Origin: LW40-45 sp048883105
Lineage (GTDB): Archaea > Asgardarchaeota > Lokiarchaeia > Sigyniarchaeales > SOKP01
Reading direction: 5' to 3'
NCBI GenBank assembly: GCA_048883105.1
Contig: JBHLQY010000042.1
Location: 1-19,738 of the forward strand
DNA length: 19,738 nt
This document shows, piece by piece, positions 8,463 to 15,100 of the stretch (within the stretch, counting starts at the first letter, position 1; each line of letters opens with the position of its first letter). Both the position numbers and the translations under genes were made by a program. The notes beneath the pieces were generated by a model. The model saw only the letters and a program-made list of their open reading frames with translations. It was not told the DNA's origin and ran no database searches.

Positions 8463-9491
8463 ATGAATATGGTACAAGTTTCAGAAAAAGTTATTCAGAG
8501 CGATAAGAAAAAAGATTCATTTCTTGGCATTGACGTAGGTAGTGTCACTTTAAAATTTGTTCTAATAGACACAGACGGGAATGTTCTTACAAGCGTATTC
8601 TTGAGAAATAAAGGTTCACCTATCGAATCTGTTAAAGACGGAATGGCACAATTAAGAAAACAAGTAGAAGCAAGTGAAGAATTACAAGGGTATGCTATAC
8701 GCGCTTGTGGAACGACTGGTTCTGCGAGATATTTAACTAAAGCGGTTGTCGGAGGAGATATTGCTAAAACTGAGATCATTGCTCATGCTGTCGGTGCTCA
8801 ATCTGAATATCCTGACGTGAGAACGATATTGGAGATTGGAGGCCAAGATTCGAAAATGATTCTACTCCGAGATGGTATCATCGTGGACTTTGCAATGAAT
8901 TCTGTGTGCGCAGCAGGGACTGGTTCTTTCCTTGATCATCAAGCTTCAAGACTTGGAATTCCAATTGAAGATTTTGGTAGTTATGCTGTCAAATCAACAA
9001 ATCCAGTATCAATAGCCGGGAGATGTACTGTATTTGCTGAATCTGATATGATTCATAAACAAAATGCAGGATATTCTCGTGAAGACATTATTGCTGGTTT
9101 ATGTGATTCATTGGTTCGTAATTATTTGAATAATTTATCCAAGGGAAAGGATTTGGAGGATCCAATTGTTTTTCAAGGAGGGGTTTCTTTTAATGCAGGC
9201 ATTGTACAAGCTTTTGAACGACACCTTGGTGTTAAAATCGTTGTCCCTAAGCATAATGTTTTAATGGGCGCAATAGGCATGGCAATACTTGTAAGGGATC
9301 ATTATCTCAATCACGAAACTGAAACTTTATTTAGGGGATTTGAAGTTGCCGAAATAAATTTTGTAACATCGGCTTTTAATTGTGGAGATTGCCCGAATAA
9401 TTGTGAAATTGTTCAAGTGAGAATGCCAGAGGATAAGAACAAAATAATAGCTCGTTGGGGCAGTCGATGTGGAAAATGGGAGGTGTTTTAA
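8463..9491 (+). CDS. BcrA/BadF/HgdC-type ATPase activase (acyl-CoA dehydratase activase)
   Basis: This is an ASKHA-fold (actin/Hsp70/sugar-kinase) ATPase that binds one [4Fe-4S] cluster between two subunits and uses ATP hydrolysis to push an electron to a partner dehydratase or reductase. Numbered from 8463, it shows GIDVGSVTLKF at 22-32 (phosphate loop), ACGTTGSARYL at 81-91, EIGGQDSKM at 124-132, then C149 in NSVCAAGTGSF and C188 in AGRCTVFAESD, the two cluster cysteines, and FQGGV at 237-241. After the core there is a cysteine-rich tail, C307-x2-C310-x3-C314 and C336, which resembles the linker region of the fused activase/DUF2229 proteins rather than plain HgdC. Only one activase domain is present, whereas fused homologues usually carry two. 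It follows its two likely partner genes with a 7-nt gap. The family assignment is firm. Confidence 0.92.
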   Translation: MNMVQVSEKVIQSDKKKDSFLGIDVGSVTLKFVLIDTDGNVLTSVFLRNKGSPIESVKDGMAQLRKQVEASEELQGYAIRACGTTGSARYLTKAVVGGDIAKTEIIAHAVGAQSEYPDVRTILEIGGQDSKMILLRDGIIVDFAMNSVCAAGTGSFLDHQASRLGIPIEDFGSYAVKSTNPVSIAGRCTVFAESDMIHKQNAGYSREDIIAGLCDSLVRNYLNNLSKGKDLEDPIVFQGGVSFNAGIVQAFERHLGVKIVVPKHNVLMGAIGMAILVRDHYLNHETETLFRGFEVAEINFVTSAFNCGDCPNNCEIVQVRMPEDKNKIIARWGSRCGKWEVF

Positions 9492-9688
9492 AGATTTCTA
9501 AATTTCTAAATGATTTAATAGGTATAGGTAAGGAATTTTACGAAACTATAAAACACAGGTCAAAATTATCCACATTATTTGATATTTTTACAGAAAAAGT
9601 TATCCCTTCATTCGTTTCTGAGAAAGATCTTAAAGAATATTATGAAAAACGTATGGAAGAGGTTAATGAATTTATATATAAACTTTAA
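9476..9688 (+). CDS. small charged protein overlapping the activase gene
   Basis: I recognise no family. Read from the ATG at 9476 the protein has 70 residues and overlaps the activase reading frame by 16 nt; a TTG at 9455 or an ATG at 9467 would be longer alternatives. It is helical and charged: an N-terminal part with aliphatic and aromatic residues (KISKFLNDLIGIGKEFYE), then VIPSFVSEKDL and an acidic/basic end. A GGAGGTG (9479-9485) lies inside the frame but has no good start codon after it, so translation is probably coupled to termination of the activase. It ends 31 nt before the PlsC-fold gene. Its place in the cluster suggests an accessory or scaffold subunit; that is an inference. Confidence 0.6.
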   Translation: MGGVLKISKFLNDLIGIGKEFYETIKHRSKLSTLFDIFTEKVIPSFVSEKDLKEYYEKRMEEVNEFIYKL

Positions 9689-9705
9689 AAAAATTTAAAT
9701 AAAAA

Positions 9706-9710
9706 GAGGT
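9706..9710 (+). promoter_or_regulatory. SD site for the PlsC-fold gene
   Basis: GAGGT lies 9 nt before the ATG at 9720, one of the clearest SD sites in the window. Confidence 0.6.
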
Positions 9711-9719
9711 AAATAAAAT

Positions 9720-10430
9720 ATGGTTGAAAATGAAGTTATTATGGAAAAAGGAGAAGAAGAAAAACCTACGTTAGATAAAAAAATGTTAATGGGAGATATT
9801 CTTTACAGCGCGATAAAGGGTATTGGAGGCTCTGCCTTGAAGACATTTACAGATTTAAAGGTAGAGTGTGCTGAACACATTCCTATTAGGGGAAAAGCCA
9901 TTTTGACAACTATTTCAAAAAATGTCTTTAGGGACATGCTTTTAATCTCGCAGCTAACAGGAAGAAAAGTCCATTTCATGCTCCATCCTAAAATAATGAA
10001 GCATCAAATAGCGGGGCCAATCCTAAAAAGTATTGGTATGATTCGAGGCACAGAGAGTAAGGAAGATACTGAACCTATTGACAAAGTTTTTGAAATTTTA
10101 AACGAGAAAGGTGATCTTGTTGCAATGACTCCAGAGGCTCGTTTGGATAGAGAGATCCAAGTCAAATCAATGGCAGGAATTATTAAATTTGCAGTAGCAG
10201 GTGAGGCTCCAATCATCCCATTAGCAATTTATACTGAAAAGGTAAAATTGTTTAATTTAATTCCAATTTCTGGATTGAGAGTTAAAGTTGGCACTCCAAT
10301 TAAAGTATCAAAAAGATTAACTAGAGATAAATACCGACCAGAAAGATACGAGCTTGCAGAAGATATAATCAATATAATTGATAGTCTTCAAATAATACCA
10401 GAGATTGAAGACGAAAATGAAATAGATTAA
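9720..10430 (+). CDS. PlsC-fold protein lacking the catalytic histidine (236 aa)
   Basis: Length and layout match a single PlsC/LPLAT domain: the segment LTTISKNVFRDM aligns with the NHxSxxD block, MTPEARLD aligns with FPEGTRS, and APIIPLAIY matches the later (V)PIxPxAI block. The catalytic histidine of HX4D is replaced by lysine (K67) while the aspartate is kept (D72). The FPEGTR block is reduced to TPEAR (137-141), so the glycine and threonine are missing. It is therefore probably not a normal acyltransferase; it may bind lipid or acyl donor, regulate the active tandem enzyme, or use changed chemistry. Residues 22-48 (MLMGDILYSAIK onward) resemble the small protein encoded next. It is the seventh of eight genes in the cluster. 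Confidence 0.8.
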   Translation: MVENEVIMEKGEEEKPTLDKKMLMGDILYSAIKGIGGSALKTFTDLKVECAEHIPIRGKAILTTISKNVFRDMLLISQLTGRKVHFMLHPKIMKHQIAGPILKSIGMIRGTESKEDTEPIDKVFEILNEKGDLVAMTPEARLDREIQVKSMAGIIKFAVAGEAPIIPLAIYTEKVKLFNLIPISGLRVKVGTPIKVSKRLTRDKYRPERYELAEDIINIIDSLQIIPEIEDENEID

Positions 10431-10451
10431 ATATAAAAATCTAAAAAAAGC

Positions 10452-10456
10452 GAGGT
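10452..10456 (+). promoter_or_regulatory. SD site for the last small gene of the cluster
   Basis: GAGGT lies 8 nt before the ATG at 10465 and supports this small reading frame being translated. Confidence 0.55.
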
Positions 10457-10464
10457 TAAAATTA

Positions 10465-10695
10465 ATGGAAAATAAACAAGATTCGAATTTGAAGGAATCT
10501 CAAATTGATTTAACAGAAGTGAAAGAAATGTTTTCAGAACTCAAGGACGAAAACGATTCAAAGGTAGATAATGTAATAGGAGATCTATTTTATAAGTCTG
10601 TAAAATTGATCTTTGACACGGGATTTGATTTAGCTAAAAAATTAGACCTTGATTTATTTGATTCTTTCAAATTTAAAGAAAAGAAAAAGGAATAA
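10465..10695 (+). CDS. small acidic protein with GDLFY segment (76 aa)
   Basis: No family is recognised. The first 35 residues are acidic and polar, residues 36-66 form an amphipathic stretch (VIGDLFYKSVKLIF, then DLAKKLDLDLFDSF), and the tail is lysine-rich (KEKKKE). The central stretch resembles the N-terminal region of the PlsC-fold protein encoded just before it (LMGDILYSAIKGI), which suggests a shared binding surface or membrane-touching helix. A good SD site and a 34-nt gap to the previous gene make it a credible last member of the cluster. A T7 run follows at 10712. Confidence 0.6.
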   Translation: MENKQDSNLKESQIDLTEVKEMFSELKDENDSKVDNVIGDLFYKSVKLIFDTGFDLAKKLDLDLFDSFKFKEKKKE

Positions 10696-10711
10696 AATAA
10701 AACTTAAGAAA

Positions 10712-10718
10712 TTTTTTT
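10712..10718 (+). terminator. oligo-T terminator at the end of the lipid-type cluster
   Basis: Seven T begin 17 nt after the last stop codon of the plus-strand cluster. The next gene is convergent, so transcription must end in this 95-bp gap. Confidence 0.45.
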
Positions 10719-10790
10719 AAATTGATCTAATTTTAGAACTAATTTCTTTAATTTAATTAACTTTTATTAAGAACTTAAAAAAGGTTAAAA

Positions 10791-11723
10791 TTATTTATAA
10801 TTTATAACGAGGACGGCAACTAGTACAATAACTCCGCCTAAAATATTCCATAATACAACGGTCTCGCTTCTTTTAAAGAAATATGAAAATAATAGGGTTA
10901 TAAATGGCTCGATATATAAAAATGAAGCAACTTTGGAAGATTTGAGGTAGTTTTGCGATCTTTGCCAAATATAGTATCCTAATACATAACAACCAACTCC
11001 TAAATATAAAGCACATAAAAATATAATAATATTTAAGAAATTCGCTAAAAATATCCAGAGTTCGTTGTTTAGCATGACAAATATTAATAATTCTATTGTT
11101 CCAAGGTAAGCAACATATTTAAGAATCTGAATTTCCGAATCTTGTTTTGATTTCGATATTTTCTTAATCGCGATTGTATAAATCGCCCATAACAGAGGAG
11201 TTATGAGCGCAAATAAGTATCCTAAAAAATGAGGTGATTCCGGGGTTATTGTTTTTATATCCCCGCCTGTGATAAGTAGAAAACCTCCAATAGTAGCTAT
11301 TGCAAAACCTATGATTTTTAGAGAACTTAATTTTTCGTCAAAAAATAGAAGTGAAAAAACGGCAATGATAACAGGAGCCAATAAACATACGAATAATGCA
11401 GGTAGGGAAGGTCCTATTAATTGAATTGCTGAATATTGAGCAAAAAAAAAGACTGATGCCCCCGTAAAACTCGCTAAAATGACTAATAACCATTGATTAA
11501 TTGAAAACCTTGATACAATCTCCAATTCAGCGTTTTCGTTTAAATTTTTTTTTTTACTAATCTTAATATAGATGTCTAGTATTAAAAAAGAGGCTGAAGC
11601 AATTATAAATCTATATAAAGCTAAAGATAATGGTGGAATAGACTCAACAGCTACGTCAACAATTATGAAAGAAAAACTCCATATAATAATCATTAGAATC
11701 AGAAATAAATATACAAAAGCCAT
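10791..11723 (-). CDS. EamA/DMT-superfamily transporter (310 aa)
   Basis: This is a drug/metabolite-transporter-type membrane protein with ten predicted segments made of two EamA repeats, about residues 1-152 and 165-308. The first repeat shows IIWSFSFI, then PLSLALYRF, and ends with FFDEKLSSLKIIGFAIATIGG; the second ends with FKRSETVVLWNILGG. Both E(K/T)-x-W/I-x-x-G endings are typical of the family. A charged loop (KISKKKNLNENAELE) follows the second segment. DMT proteins export or exchange amino acids, nucleotides or other small molecules; the cargo here is unknown. The start at 11723 has no SD site; an in-frame stop lies a few codons upstream, so this start is well bounded. It is convergent with the lipid-type cluster and is transcribed alone. 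Confidence 0.9.
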   Translation of the reverse strand: MAFVYLFLILMIIIWSFSFIIVDVAVESIPPLSLALYRFIIASASFLILDIYIKISKKKNLNENAELEIVSRFSINQWLLVILASFTGASVFFFAQYSAIQLIGPSLPALFVCLLAPVIIAVFSLLFFDEKLSSLKIIGFAIATIGGFLLITGGDIKTITPESPHFLGYLFALITPLLWAIYTIAIKKISKSKQDSEIQILKYVAYLGTIELLIFVMLNNELWIFLANFLNIIIFLCALYLGVGCYVLGYYIWQRSQNYLKSSKVASFLYIEPFITLLFSYFFKRSETVVLWNILGGVIVLVAVLVINYK

Positions 11724-11752
11724 TTCAAACCAATTTACTTTTTTGATAAGAG

Positions 11753-11762
11753 TAATTATTTA
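11753..11762 (-). promoter_or_regulatory. possible TATA box of the EamA gene
   Basis: TAAATAATTA on the minus strand is about 30-39 nt before the start of the EamA gene, which lacks an SD site. The region is AT-rich, so the match is weak. Confidence 0.25.
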
Positions 11763-11857
11763 AACAAAGTAAATAATCTAAAAATTATAATTCAAAATAT
11801 ATAGTTTATCATTAAAAGGTTTTTAAATCTCAAAACCTAATATTAAAACATAATTAA

Positions 11858-11867
11858 TTATAAAAAG
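11858..11867 (+). promoter_or_regulatory. TATA-like box for the zinc-ribbon gene
   Basis: TTATAAAAAG is centred about 26 nt before the ATG at 11888, which would put the transcription start at or just before the start codon. Confidence 0.45.
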
Positions 11868-11887
11868 TTGGAGTATGTAAGTTTAAA

Positions 11888-12082
11888 ATGAGTGAAGATG
11901 AGAATGGGATCATAACTATTGAAAAAAGTGAAGGAAGAAGAAAATGCCCAAGCTGTGGAGAAGAAAATAAATATATGATACATGAAGAAATAGATAAAAC
12001 GCAGATAATAATGGATTATCCTAAAGTTTATGGTAAAAAATGGAAATGTGGTAAGTGTGGAACTACTTGGCGTGAAAAATAA
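11888..12082 (+). CDS. small zinc-ribbon protein (64 aa)
   Basis: Two CxxC knuckles, C20-PS-C23 and C54-GK-C57, 30 residues apart, form a zinc ribbon with the usual glycine after the second cysteine of each pair. Between them lies an acidic, helical or strand stretch (MIHEEIDKTQIIMDYPKVYG), and the protein ends WREK. Similar stand-alone ribbons of about 60 residues are common in archaea and are thought to bind nucleic acid or transcription factors, but this one has no defined role. It is flanked by convergent or divergent genes, so it has its own transcript, starting from the TATA-like box at 11858. A short T6 run at 12117-12122 may end it. The coding call is strong because of the motif pattern and promoter spacing. 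Confidence 0.8.
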   Translation: MSEDENGIITIEKSEGRRKCPSCGEENKYMIHEEIDKTQIIMDYPKVYGKKWKCGKCGTTWREK

Positions 12083-12116
12083 AAACGTTATTTATTAAAT
12101 ATTATTCTTTTCCTAC

Positions 12117-12122
12117 TTTTTT
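12117..12122 (+). terminator. possible T-run terminator after the zinc-ribbon gene
   Basis: Six T lie 35 nt past the stop, in the 83-bp gap facing the convergent Hdr operon. Confidence 0.25.
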
Positions 12123-12165
12123 AAACTCAGAATAAAATTTTTACTATTTAGAAATATTGCGAAAT

Positions 12166-15100
12166 TTAAGAGATCTTTAATTTTCCTATCTTTTTAATCG
12201 TTTCAGTGAAGTTAGTAATTAATTCTGCAAATTGTTTTCCCTCACTAGCGGAAACCTCATTTATCACTATTCTTTCCTCTTCAATCCCAATCATCTTTAT
12301 TAAGTTCTTTAAGTGGTCCATTCGGAGATATGCATTTTCATTTCCATTGATATAATGACAATCACCCAAGTGACAACCTGCTATAAATACTCCATCTGCT
12401 CCTTCTAAAAACGCTTTCAATATAAAGTTTTTAGACATCCCTCCTGAACACATTACTCTTATCACTCTTATATTTGGGGGATATTGATACCGGCTTACAC
12501 CTGCTAAATCAGCCCCAGCATAACTACACCAATTGCAGAGAAATGCGACAATTTTTGGATTCCAATGGTCATCCAAAACTTTTACTGCCTCATTAACCAT
12601 TGGTACAATCTGAGTATTTCCAAATTGGTTCATAATAATTGCAGAAGCAGGACATTCTGCAAAACACGTTCCGCAACCTTTACAAAGGGCGTTAATCACA
12701 TGAGCTTTTTTTATAACATCAGTATATAAACCAATTTGTTTAATATCTTCAAGTAACTCTATTGCATTATAGGGGCAAATTTCAGCACATCTCCCGCATC
12801 CTATACATTTCTCTTCATTAACATAAGAAGTTATACCTTCACTTTCCAAAATATCTTTTGATAATACAGTAGCTGCTCTTGATGCTGCTGAATTTGCTTG
12901 GGCTATACTTTCACTTATTGTTGCGGTTCCACGGGCGGTTCCACATAAGAAAATTCCATCAGTTGCAAAATCTGAAGGTCTTAATTTAACGTGAGCTTCT
13001 AAAAAGAAATTATCTTCATTAAGCGGAACTTTTAATAGTTTAGCTAAATCTAAATTAAATTCATTTGCGATTATTCCAGCACTTAAAACCACTAAATCAG
13101 TAGGAATATTGAGTTCCCCTAAATTACCTTTATCTACTAATACTTTTAATTCCCCCTTTTCACTCTTTATTTCAGGTGGCTTTTTTTCATCAAAATTAAT
13201 AAAGAGAATTCCTTTTTCTCTTGCTAAGTTATAATATTTTTCCTTAAAACCATAAGTCCTAATATCACGAAATAAAATAGTAATGTGAGTATCGGGACTA
13301 ATTTCTTTTATTTTTAAAGCATTTTTAATGGCTTCTGCGCAGCATGTTCTGCTGCAATATGGATGTTCTTCATTTCTGGACCCCACGCATTGAATCATAA
13401 CCACGAAGTTCAATTTTTTTATCTTTTCTTCGGTGGTATATAATATTTCTTCTAATTTAGATTGAGTTGTAATTCTAGCATCTTGACCGTATAGAAATTC
13501 ATTCTCCTTTGGTTCGTATTCTTTCGCTCCAGTAGCTACAACAATTATACCATGATCAATATTTTTTTTTTCTTTTTCTTTGCCATAAATAATATCTGTG
13601 GCAAAATTTCCGATATAGCCGTTTATAGAATTAATTTCAGCATTAAGGAATACCTTAATTAACTCATGACTATTTACTTTATTTATCAAATCTCCAATAA
13701 ACTTCCGAACATTATCTCCTTCCAATGATTGATAAATATGATTAGCGAACCCTCCTAATTCTTCGCTTCTTTCAATTAAATACACTTCATAGCCCTGATC
13801 AGCGAGGTTTAAGGCAGCAGTCATTCCAGCCACACCACCACCAATAATCATCCCTTTATGAATTACTTTTATTTTTTGCTCTTTCAAAGGGATTAAATTT
13901 CTTGCTTTGGCTACTGACATCCTAACTAAATCTTTCGCTTTTTCTGTAGCTTCTTCTGGTTCATGCATATGAACCCAAGAGCATTGGTCTCTAATATTTG
14001 CCATATCAAAAAGGTATTTATTCAATCCTGCTTCTCTAATGGTTTCTTGAAATAAAGGTTCATGTGTTCTTGGTGTACAAGAAGCAACTATTACCCTATT
14101 TAATTTATTTTCCTTTATCTTTTCTTTAATGATTGTTTGCGTATCCGTAGAACAGGTATAAAGATTTCTCTCAGCATAAACTACATCTGGTAATTTACTT
14201 GCATATTCAACAACTTCAGGAACATCAACCACACCCCCAATATTAATTCCACAATGGCATATAAATACACCAATTCTTGGGGGGTATCCACTGACGTCAA
14301 TTTCTTCAGGTGGTTTCTTCTCCACTATCAATGTATTTCTAACATCGGATAAAAGAACATCAACAGCTCCAGCAGCGGCGCTAGCTTCAATTACTGTCTC
14401 TGGAATATCTTTAGGTTCTTTAAATGTTCCACATACATAAATTCCAGGTCTTGAAGTCGTAACAGGAGTAAAAGTATTCGTTTTGCAGAAACCATATTCA
14501 TTTAGCTCAATATCCAGCTTTTTTGCAAGGTCTCTAGAGCTTGAATTTGGTTGAAAACCAACAGAGAGAACAACTAAATTAAAGATCTCTTCTATAATTT
14601 TACCCTCTTCAGATTCATATCGAATTTTTAAATCTTTAGAATTAGGTATTTCATCAATACTAGCTATTCTACTACGAACATATCTTACACCATAATCCCT
14701 TTTAGCTCTTTCAATATATTTATCAAAATCTTTTCCATACGCTCTTATGTCCATGGTAAAAATAGTAGGCTCTACAACATTCATATGTTCCTTAGCTATT
14801 ACAGCTTCCTTTGTCGTATACATACAGCAAACAGAAGAGCAATATTCGTTTCCGATTTTTTTATCTCGTGAACCTACACATTGTAAAAATGCTAATTTTT
14901 TAGGTACATTTTTATCTGAAGGACGAATCACTTCTCCCTTAAATGGACCAGAAGCATTGAGAATACGTTCAAATTCAATACTGGTTATAACGTTTGGATA
15001 TTTGCCATATCCATAATTATTTCCTATTCTTGGTTTATATTCATCAGCTCCAATTGCTAAAATTACAGCACCAACATAGATTGATTTGATTTCATCAGTT

